The translations under genes and the position numbers were made by a program. Source: OCS116 cluster bacterium AG-390-A19 (GTDB lineage: Bacteria; Pseudomonadota; Alphaproteobacteria; MED-G09). From it: a DNA stretch of 64,000 nucleotides. This document shows, piece by piece, positions 38,814-47,837 of this stretch (positions are counted from its first letter, which is position 1; each line of letters opens with the position of its first letter). A model generated the notes under the pieces. It did not search any database and was not told where the DNA came from. It was given only the letters and a program-made list of their open reading frames with translations. Location of the stretch: assembly GCA_003278145.1 (NCBI GenBank), contig QCGV01000001.1, positions 203,616-267,615 on the forward strand, in the 5' to 3' direction.

Positions 38814-40055
38814 TTATATAGCTTCTTTTAAGGCAGATTCTAGTTCTTCTTTATACTTTTTAAATTCTAATCTTGCTATTGTTCTGTTATGAACTTCATC
38901 TGGTCCATCAACTAATCTTAAAACTCTTGCAGATGCATATGTTTTACCAAGACCAAAATCAGTAGTTACACCACCACCACCATGAGCTTGAATAGCATCA
39001 TCAACAATACTACAAAGCATTTTTGGTGCTAAAACTTTAATCATAGCTATTTCAGCACGAGCGACTTTGTTTCCAACAGTATCCATCATATACGCAGCCT
39101 TCATAGTAAGTAATCTTGAACTTTCTATCTCAATTCTAGCCCTTGCAATTCTCTCTTCCCAAACAGAATGATCTGCAACTTTTTTACCAAAAGTTTCCCT
39201 GCTTAAAAGTCTTTTTGCCATTTTTTCAAGAGTTCTCTCTGCAACTCCTATTGCTCTCATACAATGGTGAATTCTGCCGGGGCCTAGCCTACCTTGACTA
39301 ATCTCAAATCCACGTCCTTCACCTAAGAATAGATTTTCAATTGGAACTCTTACGTTCTCAAGAAGCACTTCCGAATGACCGTGCGGGGCATCATCAAAAC
39401 CAAAAACTGGTAAGTGTCTTTTAATTGTTACTCCTGGTGTTTCCAATGGAACCAAAATTTGACTCTGTTGTTGGTGCCTTGGTGCATCAGGGTTGGTTTT
39501 ACCCATAAGTATAGCAATTTTACATCTTGGATCCATAACTCCTGATGACCACCATTTTCTTCCATTGATGACATATTCATCACCATCTCGTTTGATTGTT
39601 GTTGAAATATTAGTAGCGTCTGATGATGCTACGTCTGGTTCTGTCATTAAGTATGCTGATCTAATTTCACCAGCAAGAAGTGGTTTTAACCATTTCTCTT
39701 TTTGTTCTTCATTGCCATATCTATCAATTACTTCCATATTTCCAGTATCTGGAGCTGAACAATTAAAGACCTCTCCAGCAAAACCAACTCTTCCCATAAT
39801 CTCACAAAGTGGTGCATATTCAACATTTGTTAGACCTGCACCTCTATCAGATTCAGGAAGGAATAAATTCCATAACCCTTCAGCTTTTGCTTTCTCTTTT
39901 AAATCTTCAAGTATTTGAGGTATTTGCCATCTGTTTTCACCAAATGCTTGCATTTGCTCTTCGTAAACACTTTCATTAGGATAAACATTTTCATCCATAA
40001 ATTTCTCTACTCGAGCTATCAATTCTTTTGTTTTGTCACTATGATCAAAATTCAT
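38814..40055 (-). CDS. Acyl-CoA dehydrogenase, ACAD10/ACAD11-like
   Basis: A 413-residue flavin acyl-CoA dehydrogenase that would oxidise an acyl-CoA and hand electrons to ETF and ETF-QO (gene at 23803). Domain order is normal: helical N terminus, beta domain ([30 protein letters not shown]), and helical C-terminal domain. The segments [23 protein letters not shown] and [15 protein letters not shown] closely resemble the C-terminal half of ACAD10/11-type enzymes, some of which act on 4-hydroxyacyl-CoAs. GAGG precedes the ATG. It has its own terminator and no coupled neighbour. Substrate unknown. Confidence 0.9.
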   Translation of the reverse strand: MNFDHSDKTKELIARVEKFMDENVYPNESVYEEQMQAFGENRWQIPQILEDLKEKAKAEGLWNLFLPESDRGAGLTNVEYAPLCEIMGRVGFAGEVFNCSAPDTGNMEVIDRYGNEEQKEKWLKPLLAGEIRSAYLMTEPDVASSDATNISTTIKRDGDEYVINGRKWWSSGVMDPRCKIAILMGKTNPDAPRHQQQSQILVPLETPGVTIKRHLPVFGFDDAPHGHSEVLLENVRVPIENLFLGEGRGFEISQGRLGPGRIHHCMRAIGVAERTLEKMAKRLLSRETFGKKVADHSVWEERIARARIEIESSRLLTMKAAYMMDTVGNKVARAEIAMIKVLAPKMLCSIVDDAIQAHGGGGVTTDFGLGKTYASARVLRLVDGPDEVHNRTIARLEFKKYKEELESALKEAI

Positions 40056-40176
40056 TTTTTCCTCTTTAATTTATATACTTCATAATTTTAAAATATTATC
40101 TAAAATATATAGTTACGATTTTAAACTTTTGTATTAAATTTTTAGCCTTCAGAGACCCAAAAAGCAATCTTAAATA

Positions 40177-40644
40177 TTAGACTCTTTTCATTTTAAAATA
40201 TGACTTAAGTATCAACTCAGACTCTTTTTCTTTAAAACCACCATAGAATTCTGGTCTATGGTTACATGATGAGGTTTTAAAATATTTAACACCACTTTCA
40301 ACTGCGCCTGTTTTATGATCATATGCTCCAAAGAAAAGCTTTTTAATTCTTGCATAAGAAATTGCAGAAGCACACATAACACAAGGCTCTAAAGAAGAAA
40401 AAATAGTACAGTTAGCCAATCTCTCATTTTTTAATTTCTTTGAAGCCTCCCTAATGCATAAGATTTCCGCATGAGCAGTAGGGTCTGACAATTCAATAAC
40501 TCTATTACCATTTGATGCTAGAATATTGTTATTTTTATCAATAATAACTGCACCGACTGGTACTTCATCTCTTTCTTTAGCCAGCTTTGCTTCTTTTAAA
40601 GCTATTTCCATAAATTGATTAGTTATTTTCAAAGTATCGCTCAA
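40177..40644 (-). CDS. tadA: tRNA-specific adenosine deaminase TadA
   Basis: TadA deaminates A34 to inosine in tRNA-Arg(ACG). The 155-residue protein has the zinc deaminase motifs DPTAHAEILCIREA (HAE) and SSLEPCVMCASAISYARI (PCxxC), plus MEIALKEAKLAKERDEVPVGAVI at the N terminus. Divergent from rluB across 57 bp; the 120 bp between it and the acyl-CoA dehydrogenase start show no clear feature. Confidence 0.95.
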   Translation of the reverse strand: MSDTLKITNQFMEIALKEAKLAKERDEVPVGAVIIDKNNNILASNGNRVIELSDPTAHAEILCIREASKKLKNERLANCTIFSSLEPCVMCASAISYARIKKLFFGAYDHKTGAVESGVKYFKTSSCNHRPEFYGGFKEKESELILKSYFKMKRV

Positions 40645-40701
40645 TTACTTTTCTCCATTAACTATTTTATAATCAAATAATAAGATAATATAAAACATGT
40701 T

Positions 40702-41445
40702 ATGACAAATGAATCTAAAAAATATCCATTAAGAGTAGCAAAATTTATTGCTCAAAGTGGAATAGCCTCAAGACGACAGGCTGAAAAGATGATCATTGAG
40801 AAAAGGGTTCAGGTTGATGGTAAAATAATTGAGTCCGCTGCTCTTAACATTGATAAAGACTCAAAAGTTAAGGTCGATGGCAAAGAAATTTTCAAACAAA
40901 ATAAATTACGCGTATGGTCACTTTTTAAACCTAATGGAATAATAGTAACTAATACTGATAGCAAGAAAAGAAAAACTATATATGACATTTTACCTAATAA
41001 TCTTAAAAAAATAATTTCTATAGGTCGATTGGATATTAATAGTGAGGGTTTAATTCTCTTAACAAATAGCGGGGAGTTTTCAAGATATTTAGAATTACCT
41101 GTTAATAATTTTGAGAGGCAATATAAAGTTCGTGTTCGTGGTAATATTGATATAAAAAAAATAAAATTAATTGAAAATGGAATTACAATTGATGGTGTAA
41201 ATTATTCAAAAAATAAAATTACTATCGGTAAAAAAACTGGAGTAAATTCATGGCTTTCAATTACTTTAAAGGAAGGAAAAAACAGAGAAATTAGAAAGTT
41301 ATTTAGTTACATTGATTTGAGCGTGAATAGGTTGATAAGAATTTCATACGGTCCTTTTAAATTAGATGATATGAAAAAAGGCGAATTAAGGGAAATACCT
41401 AGTAATTTTTTAAAGAAAAATTTTGAAAATCATTTTTATTTATAA
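40702..41445 (+). CDS. Pseudouridine synthase of the RsuA/RluB family
   Basis: A 247-residue rRNA pseudouridine synthase. An N-terminal S4 RNA-binding domain (RVAKFIAQSGIASRRQAEKMI) is followed by a catalytic domain with the RLD motif in SIGRLDINSEGLILLTNSG and a C-terminal KEGKNREIRKLFSYI motif. RluB (23S U2605) is the usual assignment in alphaproteobacteria, but RsuA or RluE/F cannot be excluded by eye. rsmD follows after 14 bp, forming a small rRNA-modification pair opposite tadA. Confidence 0.9.
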   Translation: MTNESKKYPLRVAKFIAQSGIASRRQAEKMIIEKRVQVDGKIIESAALNIDKDSKVKVDGKEIFKQNKLRVWSLFKPNGIIVTNTDSKKRKTIYDILPNNLKKIISIGRLDINSEGLILLTNSGEFSRYLELPVNNFERQYKVRVRGNIDIKKIKLIENGITIDGVNYSKNKITIGKKTGVNSWLSITLKEGKNREIRKLFSYIDLSVNRLIRISYGPFKLDDMKKGELREIPSNFLKKNFENHFYL

Positions 41446-41459
41446 TAAATGGAATTCTT

Positions 41460-42014
41460 ATGAAAATTATCTCAGGAAGTTTATCTGGTAGAAGAATTAA
41501 ATCACCAAAAGGAAAAATTACAAGACCTACAAGCTCACGGGCGAAAGAGTCTTTATTTAATTTTTTAACTCATGGACTTAATTTAAATTTTAATCAATCT
41601 CAGGTTTTAGACCTTTTTGCAGGATCGGGTGCTTTAGGCATTGAATCATTATCAAGAGGAGCAGAATTTTGTTCTTTTGTAGATAATGAAATTAATTCAA
41701 TAATGGCTATTAAGGAGAACTTAGCAAACTTAGGTCTCGAAAGACAAGCCTATGTAAAGAAATGTGATGCTACTAAAATTAATTTTAAATTTAAAAAATC
41801 GCTAGATTTAATTTTTTCAGATCCACCATATAAAAATTTTTCTTTAACAAAAATTGCTATAGAGAAAATAAATAAAAAAAAATTAATTAATGACAAAGGA
41901 ATTATTGTAACTGAATTATCCTCAAAAGATGAGATTGAAGCTATTGAGGGTTTCAATCTCAGGGAGAAAAAGATTATTGGAGATACTCAGTTTTGTATTT
42001 ATAGTTTAAATTAA
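41460..42014 (+). CDS. rsmD: 16S rRNA (guanine966-N2)-methyltransferase RsmD
   Basis: A 184-residue methyltransferase with the RsmD N terminus IISGSLSGRRIKSPKGKITRPTSSRAKESLFNFL, SAM motif VLDLFAGSGALGIESLSRGA and catalytic DPPY motif IFSDPPYKNFSL. It methylates G966 in 16S rRNA. It lies directly after rluB on the same strand. Confidence 0.95.
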   Translation: MKIISGSLSGRRIKSPKGKITRPTSSRAKESLFNFLTHGLNLNFNQSQVLDLFAGSGALGIESLSRGAEFCSFVDNEINSIMAIKENLANLGLERQAYVKKCDATKINFKFKKSLDLIFSDPPYKNFSLTKIAIEKINKKKLINDKGIIVTELSSKDEIEAIEGFNLREKKIIGDTQFCIYSLN

Positions 42015-42041
42015 TTGAAAACATACAAATTCTGAATATTA
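42014..42041 (+). promoter_or_regulatory. Putative sigma-70 promoter of the DmdB-like ligase gene
   Basis: TTGAAA (42014-42019) and TATTAT (42036-42041) are separated by 16 bp, starting at the last base of rsmD. The 30 nt leader that follows contains the site AGGGGAAG before the ATG at 42072. In such AT-rich DNA this match could arise by chance. Confidence 0.35.
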
Positions 42042-42071
42042 TATTCGCACTAAAGAAAAAAGGGGAAGTTT

Positions 42072-43703
42072 ATGAAAGGTTTAATGCAAGATTGGCCATT
42101 GTTGGTCCATACTTTTATTGATCATGCTAGCATTCACCATGGCGATAGAGAGATTGTTACCAGAAAGGTAGAGGGTGATATTCACAGAACAAATTACAGT
42201 GAAATTCATTCACGTTCTAGAAAATTTTCAAAAGCACTTATAAGGCTAGGCGTTAAAAAGTCAGATGTTATAGGAACATTAGCATGGAATACACATCGGC
42301 ATCTTGAATCATGGTATGGAATTACTGGTGTTGGAGCGGTTTATCACACACTTAACCCTAGACTTTTTTTAGAGCAATTAGAATACATAATTAATCATGC
42401 TGAAAATAAATTTATCGTTTCAGATACTAGCTTTGTTCAGATTCTTGAAAATTTAGAGGAAAAAATACCAAATGTTAAAGGTATAATTTTTCTGACTGAT
42501 AAAGATAATATGCCAGAAACATCTTTAAAAAATGTTTTTTGTTACGAGGATATGATTAACGCTGAAGACGATAATTTTAGCTGGATAAAGCTTGATGAAG
42601 GAGATGCTTGTGGTCTTTGCTATACCTCTGGAACTACAGGTAATCCAAAAGGAGTACTATATTCTCATAAATCAAATGTATTACATACATTAGTAGCTAA
42701 TAATGCTGATGCTATGGGTATAAAGTCTACAGATTCAGTCATGCCAGTGGTTCCAATGTTTCATGCTAATGCATGGGGTCTATCTTTTACGGCACCAATG
42801 TCAGGTTGCAAAATTGTTATGCCGGGAATGAATATGGATGGAGAGAGTATTTATCAACTTTTAACAGAAGAAAAAGTAACTTTTACGGCTGCAGTCCCAA
42901 CAGTTTGGTTAATGTTATTGCAATATTTAGAAGCAAATAATTTAAAGTTACCTTACTTAGAGCGGGTTGCTATCGGAGGATCAGCTGTTCCTAGAGTAAT
43001 GTTAGAGAAATTTGAAAGAGATTATGAAGTTTCAGTTATGCATGCTTGGGGTATGACAGAGATGTCGCCTTTGGGAACAATTGGAGCATTTAAATATGGA
43101 ATGGAAGAACTTAGCTTCGAAGACAAGGTAGACATTAAATTAAAACAAGGAAGAGCTTCTTATATGGTAGAGATGAAGATTACCGATGACGAAAATAATG
43201 AAATTCCCTGGAATGGTAAAGATTTTGGAAACTTAAAAGTAAGAGGCCCATTTATTGCTAGCGAATACATGAAAGGTGATGGTGGAGAAATCCTTGATGA
43301 AGATGGTTTTTTTGATACAGGAGATGTCGCAACTATCGATGAAATGGGCTTTATGCAAATAACTGATAGATCTAAAGATGTAATAAAGTCAGGTGGAGAG
43401 TGGATTTCCTCAATTGAACTTGAGAATGTAGCTGTAGGCCACCCTGATATTGCTGAAGCAGCTGTAATTGGCGTCGTTCATCCTAAATGGGATGAAAGAC
43501 CTTTACTTATATGTGTGGCAAATGAGGGAGCGAGTCCTTCCGGGAAAGATGTTTTAGATTTTCTAGATGGAAAGCTTGCAAAATGGTGGATGCCTGATGA
43601 TGTTGTTTTTGTAGATGAAATACCTCACACAGCGACAGGTAAAATTCAGAAATTAACTCTTAGAGATCAGTTTAAGGACTATGTCCTTCCATCATTAAAG
43701 TAA
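42072..43703 (+). CDS. DmdB-like/fatty acyl-CoA ligase (AMP-forming)
   Basis: A 543-residue ANL-superfamily acyl-CoA synthetase. Motifs: the P-loop [34 protein letters not shown], the aromatic/GMTEMSP motif in [49 protein letters not shown] and the C-terminal catalytic lysine in [11 protein letters not shown]. The H-x3-W of FHANAW and overall length resemble the DmdB branch, which activates 3-methylmercaptopropionate from DMSP demethylation; medium-chain fatty acyl ligases share these features. The DmdC-like dehydrogenase is the next plus-strand gene 1 kb downstream, across tsaC. Reaction type certain, substrate open. Confidence 0.88.
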   Translation: MKGLMQDWPLLVHTFIDHASIHHGDREIVTRKVEGDIHRTNYSEIHSRSRKFSKALIRLGVKKSDVIGTLAWNTHRHLESWYGITGVGAVYHTLNPRLFLEQLEYIINHAENKFIVSDTSFVQILENLEEKIPNVKGIIFLTDKDNMPETSLKNVFCYEDMINAEDDNFSWIKLDEGDACGLCYTSGTTGNPKGVLYSHKSNVLHTLVANNADAMGIKSTDSVMPVVPMFHANAWGLSFTAPMSGCKIVMPGMNMDGESIYQLLTEEKVTFTAAVPTVWLMLLQYLEANNLKLPYLERVAIGGSAVPRVMLEKFERDYEVSVMHAWGMTEMSPLGTIGAFKYGMEELSFEDKVDIKLKQGRASYMVEMKITDDENNEIPWNGKDFGNLKVRGPFIASEYMKGDGGEILDEDGFFDTGDVATIDEMGFMQITDRSKDVIKSGGEWISSIELENVAVGHPDIAEAAVIGVVHPKWDERPLLICVANEGASPSGKDVLDFLDGKLAKWWMPDDVVFVDEIPHTATGKIQKLTLRDQFKDYVLPSLK

Positions 43704-44651
43704 CTATTGAACAGCTCTATTTAATCTATCATTAATAGCAACACCAATACCAATATTTGGTATTGGTGCAATTGCTATTTTATTACCCTTTGCTTCATAT
43801 TTTTCTAAGAAATAAAATAAATTGGCAGCTGCTTCATCTAGATCACCAGATTTACTTAAATTTGGCTCTTTATATTTTTTTCCAAAGCCAATAAGAATTT
43901 CATCACTTCTTGGATTTGTAATATTAATTCTAAGTGGCACTGTTGGTGAGTAATGTTTTTTTAACATCCCAGGTGATATATTTGATTTTTCTGAAAAATC
44001 AGCGTGTTTTAAATCGATAATTTTTTCATTTACTTTCTTTTCAAGTCTTTCTTTTGTTATACCACCATGTCTATAAATTATTATATTATTATTTTTTATT
44101 CCAATTACTGTACTTTCGACTCCTATTTTAGTTTTTCCTCCATCTAAAATTAGAGGTATATCAATATTATTTTTAAACTGTTTTTCAACATGAGCAGCGG
44201 AAGTAGGACTTAACATTCCGGATTTATTTGCGCTAGGTGCTGCAATTGGATTGCCTAATTTTTTTATAATAGCTAAAATAGTTTTATTACTTGATACTCT
44301 TATTGCGATAGTATCATTACCAGCACATAATTCTTTACAAATATTTGAATTCTCTCTTTTTTTAACAATTACTGTTAAAGGACCAGGCCAAATATCTTTT
44401 GCAATTTTTTCAATCTTGCTATTAAACACCCCAATTGAACTTGCTTGTTCAATTGTTTCAGTATGTACGATTAAGGGATTGGACTTAGGTCTTTTTTTAT
44501 TTTTATAAATTTTTAGAATTGCTTTTTGGTTAGTAGCATCGGCACCTAATCCATAAACAGTTTCTGTTGGAAAACCTATAAGTTTGCCTTCTTGAAGTAA
44601 TTCGACAGCTTCGTTTATAGTTTTATTATTAATCTTTTTAATTTTTGTCAT
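43704..44651 (-). CDS. Threonylcarbamoyl-AMP synthase (Sua5/TsaC type)
   Basis: This enzyme makes threonylcarbamoyl-AMP, the precursor of t6A37 in ANN-decoding tRNAs. The 315-residue length indicates the Sua5 form, a YrdC domain plus a C-terminal Sua5 domain. Motifs: LLQEGKLIGFPTETVYGLGADATN, KIYKNKKRPKSNPLIVH, WPGPLTVIVKK, PIAAPSANKSGMLSPTSA and SPGMLKKHYSPTVPL in the linker. Its stop codon abuts that of the convergent ligase gene (43703/43704), and its last 40 codons contain a 12 bp hairpin (separate entry). Confidence 0.94.
   Translation of the reverse strand: MTKIKKINNKTINEAVELLQEGKLIGFPTETVYGLGADATNQKAILKIYKNKKRPKSNPLIVHTETIEQASSIGVFNSKIEKIAKDIWPGPLTVIVKKRENSNICKELCAGNDTIAIRVSSNKTILAIIKKLGNPIAAPSANKSGMLSPTSAAHVEKQFKNNIDIPLILDGGKTKIGVESTVIGIKNNNIIIYRHGGITKERLEKKVNEKIIDLKHADFSEKSNISPGMLKKHYSPTVPLRINITNPRSDEILIGFGKKYKEPNLSKSGDLDEAAANLFYFLEKYEAKGNKIAIAPIPNIGIGVAINDRLNRAVQ
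43742..43768 (+). repeat. Perfect 12 bp inverted repeat inside the 3' end of tsaC
   Basis: CACCAATACCAA (43742-43753) and TTGGTATTGGTG (43757-43768) pair perfectly around a TAT loop. The stem lies about 39 nt after the stop codon of the plus-strand ligase gene and inside the convergent tsaC coding sequence, where it encodes the repetitive peptide IAPIPNIGIGV. No strong U tract follows on either strand. It could end or stabilise the ligase mRNA, or be a by-product of the repeated peptide. Confidence 0.5.
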
Positions 44652-44730
44652 TTTAATTTAAATAATCATATAGTTTTATAAATTTGTGTATAATAAGTTT
44701 TGTTTTTTATTACAAATTTAGAGGTTAAAT

Positions 44731-46506
44731 ATGGCATTTGCATCACCAGTCAAGCAAATGATTTTTGCTTTGAAAGAAATGGCAAATTATTCAGATCTTG
44801 TTAGTTCAAAATTATGGCCTGATTTAGACGATAGTTTTGTTGAAACATTACTAAATGAAGCTGCAAAACTTGCTGATACATCGATCGCCCCTTTAAATCA
44901 ATCTGCTGATAAAGCTGGTTCAATTTTGAAAAATGGACATGTTTCTACTGCTCCTGGTTTTAAAGAGGCATACAAAGAATTAGTTAATTCATCATGGGGA
45001 ACTGTCTCAGGTTTAAAAGATTATGGCGGTCAAGGTTTACCAAAAACATTAGCTGTAATGATACAGGAATTATGGAACACATCATGCATGAGCTTCTCTT
45101 TATGTCCAATGTTAACTCAAGGAGCTATCGAAGCTATTAGTCATCATGGTACAGATACTCAAAAAAACGAGTATCTTCCAAAATTACTTACAGGAGAATG
45201 GTCTGGAACAATGAATCTAACAGAGCCTCAAGCTGGATCTGATGTCGGGGCTCTTAAGACTAGTGCAAAAAGGAATACTGATGGCTCTTATAGTGTAAAG
45301 GGAACAAAAATATACATTACTTTTGGTGAACACGATATGGCCGAAAATATTATTCATTTGGTCTTAGCAAGAATTGAAGGTGCCCCAGAGGGAAATAATG
45401 GTATCTCATTATTTATAGTTCCTAAATATATTAAAAATGAAAAATCTAAAGAATTAGAGAAAAATGATCTTATATGTATCGGTTTAGAGGATAAGTTGGG
45501 TATCCATGCTTCACCAACTTGCGTTATGTCTTTTGGTGAAAAAAGTGGGGCTAAAGGATTTCTTCTTGGCGAAGAAAATAGAGGATTGGCATGCATGTTC
45601 ACAATGATGAATAATGCGCGTCTAAATGTTGGAATGCAAGGCGTCGGTATAGCTGAAAGATCATTGCAACAATCTTTTGCATACTCAAAGGAAAGAAAAC
45701 AGGGCCGTCATTATGATGGTAGTTCAAATAATAGTGTTAATATTATAGAGCATCCCGATGTATTGAAAATGATTTTAAAAATGGAAAGCCTTACCCAAGC
45801 TTCAAGAGCTATTTGTTATGATAATGCAATAGCAATTGATCTAGCACAAAATCATTCAGATAAAAAAATTAGAGAAAAATATCAATTAAAGGCGGATCTT
45901 TTAACACCTATTTCAAAATCCTGGGCTACAAATGTTGGGGTTGAAGTTTCATCACTAGGTATTCAGGTGCATGGTGGAATGGGTTTTATTGAAGATACTG
46001 GTGTAGCACAATATTATAGGGACTCAAGAATAGCGCCAATTTATGAGGGAACTAATGGAATTCAAGCAATTGATCTTGTAACTAGGAAATTAAAAATATC
46101 TGATGGATTGGCTGTTAAAAATTTTCTTAACGAAATAAAAGAAACATCAAAGAAGTGCTCTGAAAAAAATGATAATGATTTTATAACAATTTCTAATAAT
46201 TTAAATGATGCAATTAGTGAAATTGAAACTTGTACTGAAAAACTACTAGAATGGACTAAACAAAATAAAATGCGTTCAGTTTTATTTTCTGCTTCTGATT
46301 ATTTGGAATTATTTGGTATAACAGCTGGCTCACATTATCTTTCAAGAGGTGCTTTATCTGAAAGTAGTATTGATTTTAAATCTTTATCTGCAAGAAAAGA
46401 TTTGGCATTGTTTTTTTCTACTCAAATACTTGTTAATACAAAAGCTTTGTCCAACTCAATTTGTTCAACTAACCAAAATTTAGAGAATTTTTTAGAGGAT
46501 TTTTAA
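44731..46506 (+). CDS. DmdC-like acyl-CoA dehydrogenase (large form with extra C-terminal domain)
   Basis: A 591-residue acyl-CoA dehydrogenase, longer than the 380-residue norm, with the extra C-terminal domain found in DmdC (3-methylmercaptopropionyl-CoA dehydrogenase) and related enzymes. Seen: MNLTEPQAGSDVGALKTSAK (flavin-binding beta domain), GTKIYITFGEHDMAENIIHL, MMNNARLNVGMQGVGIAERS, QVHGGMGFIEDTGVAQYYRDSRIAPIYEGTNGIQAIDL with the catalytic glutamate region. Its stop overlaps the start of the metallo-hydrolase by one base (TAATG). Candidate substrate: methylmercaptopropionyl-CoA. A long- or medium-chain acyl-CoA is the alternative. Confidence 0.88.
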   Translation: MAFASPVKQMIFALKEMANYSDLVSSKLWPDLDDSFVETLLNEAAKLADTSIAPLNQSADKAGSILKNGHVSTAPGFKEAYKELVNSSWGTVSGLKDYGGQGLPKTLAVMIQELWNTSCMSFSLCPMLTQGAIEAISHHGTDTQKNEYLPKLLTGEWSGTMNLTEPQAGSDVGALKTSAKRNTDGSYSVKGTKIYITFGEHDMAENIIHLVLARIEGAPEGNNGISLFIVPKYIKNEKSKELEKNDLICIGLEDKLGIHASPTCVMSFGEKSGAKGFLLGEENRGLACMFTMMNNARLNVGMQGVGIAERSLQQSFAYSKERKQGRHYDGSSNNSVNIIEHPDVLKMILKMESLTQASRAICYDNAIAIDLAQNHSDKKIREKYQLKADLLTPISKSWATNVGVEVSSLGIQVHGGMGFIEDTGVAQYYRDSRIAPIYEGTNGIQAIDLVTRKLKISDGLAVKNFLNEIKETSKKCSEKNDNDFITISNNLNDAISEIETCTEKLLEWTKQNKMRSVLFSASDYLELFGITAGSHYLSRGALSESSIDFKSLSARKDLALFFSTQILVNTKALSNSICSTNQNLENFLEDF

Positions 46507-47564
46507 TGGAAAAATTAAAAGAAAAAATTAATAAAGGGGCTCATAACTTAATATACCCTTTTGATCAAATTCCAAATCCTGGAAAAATGTTGAAAGTTGC
46601 CGATGGCGTTTACTGGGTAAGAATGAGTCTACCATTTGCTCTAAATCATATAAATTTGTGGGTTTTGGAGGATGGTGATGAATGGGTTATAGTTGATACG
46701 GGAGTTGCTTCTGCTGAAATTAAGTCAAATTGGAGAAAATGTTTCAGTGAAGATATGAAATCCAGAAAGGTAAATAAAGTAATTGTAACACATCTTCACC
46801 CTGATCATGTTGGATTAGCAGGATGGATTTCAAGAAAATTTTCTGCTCCACTTTATATGTCTAGGTCAGAATATCTTATGTGTAGAGTTCTTGTTGGAGA
46901 TACAGGTAGAGAGGCACCTGATGAAGGTATGGACTTATACAGAGGTGCTGGTTTTAACAAAGTTCAACTCGACTCTTATGCTGAGAGATTTGGTGGTTTT
47001 GGAAGAGCTGTTTCTAAATTACCGGATAATTATAGGCGGTTAAGAGATAAAGAAATTATTAAAATAGGTAAGTATGATTGGGAAGTAGTTGTTGGTAGCG
47101 GACATTGTCCAGAGCATGTATGTTTGTACAGTAAGCAATTAAAGCTTTTAATTTCTGGTGATCAAGTATTGCCTAAAATTTCATCAAATGTGAGTGTTTT
47201 TCCTACAGAACCTCTTTCTAATCCATTAGAGGATTGGTTGGATAGTTGTCATTATATTAAAGAACGTGTACCTAATGATGTTCTAATACTACCCGCACAC
47301 AATGAACCCTTTAGAGGTCTTCATGAAAGATTAAATAGTTTAATAAACGGACATGAAAAAAATTTAGAAAGGTTATTAGACTTATGTAAGGAACCTAAAA
47401 GAGCTATAGATGTTTTCTCTGTATTGTTTAAGAGAACTATATCAGATGATGTATTACTTATGGCCACAGGTGAAAGTATTGCTCATTTAAATTGTTTATT
47501 AATGAGGAATTTAATAAATTCTGACAAAGATGAAAATGGTGTAATATATTATAAAAAAGTCTAA
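46506..47564 (+). CDS. MBL-fold metallo-hydrolase coupled to the DmdC-like gene
   Basis: A 352-residue metallo-beta-lactamase-fold hydrolase. The zinc signature is THLHPDHVGLAGW (HxHxDH); further ligands are in GSGHCPEHVCLY, LLISGDQVLP and LPAHNEPFRGLHER. The extended C-terminal part is likely helical. No signal peptide, so cytosolic. The ATG shares a base with the upstream stop, implying coupled translation and perhaps a joint pathway. Glyoxalase II-like relatives cleave thioesters, so an acyl-CoA thioesterase role is plausible but inferred. xseB follows after 15 bp. Confidence 0.87.
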   Translation: MEKLKEKINKGAHNLIYPFDQIPNPGKMLKVADGVYWVRMSLPFALNHINLWVLEDGDEWVIVDTGVASAEIKSNWRKCFSEDMKSRKVNKVIVTHLHPDHVGLAGWISRKFSAPLYMSRSEYLMCRVLVGDTGREAPDEGMDLYRGAGFNKVQLDSYAERFGGFGRAVSKLPDNYRRLRDKEIIKIGKYDWEVVVGSGHCPEHVCLYSKQLKLLISGDQVLPKISSNVSVFPTEPLSNPLEDWLDSCHYIKERVPNDVLILPAHNEPFRGLHERLNSLINGHEKNLERLLDLCKEPKRAIDVFSVLFKRTISDDVLLMATGESIAHLNCLLMRNLINSDKDENGVIYYKKV

Positions 47565-47579
47565 TAAATGTGATTAACT

Positions 47580-47834
47580 ATGAATAAAAAAATAAAAATA
47601 ACTGATGAAATTAAAAAACTATCTTTTGAAGAAGCTTTATCTGAGCTTGAGCAAATTGTAGAAGATTTAGAAAGAGGGGATATTGAATTAGAGGACTCAA
47701 TATCTATTTATGAAAAAGGAGTAATCCTAAAAGCACATTGTGAAGCTAAATTAAAGACTGCAAAAATGAAAATTGACAAAATTATTTCTCATCCCGATGG
47801 TGATTTTAGTTCTGAGCCTTTAGATGAAATATAG
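47580..47834 (+). CDS. xseB: Exodeoxyribonuclease VII small subunit
   Basis: XseB (84 aa) joins XseA to form exonuclease VII. The family segment LSFEEALSELEQIVEDLERGDIELEDSISIYEKGVILKAHCEAKL is intact. xseB-ispA-dxs is a conserved order, and only 3 bp separate it from ispA. xseA is not in the window. Confidence 0.95.
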   Translation: MNKKIKITDEIKKLSFEEALSELEQIVEDLERGDIELEDSISIYEKGVILKAHCEAKLKTAKMKIDKIISHPDGDFSSEPLDEI

Positions 47835-47837
47835 TAA

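Noticed and set aside
39493-39918. 141-residue plus-strand ORF
   Set aside because: It is an antisense shadow of the clear acyl-CoA dehydrogenase on the minus strand, with no motif of its own.
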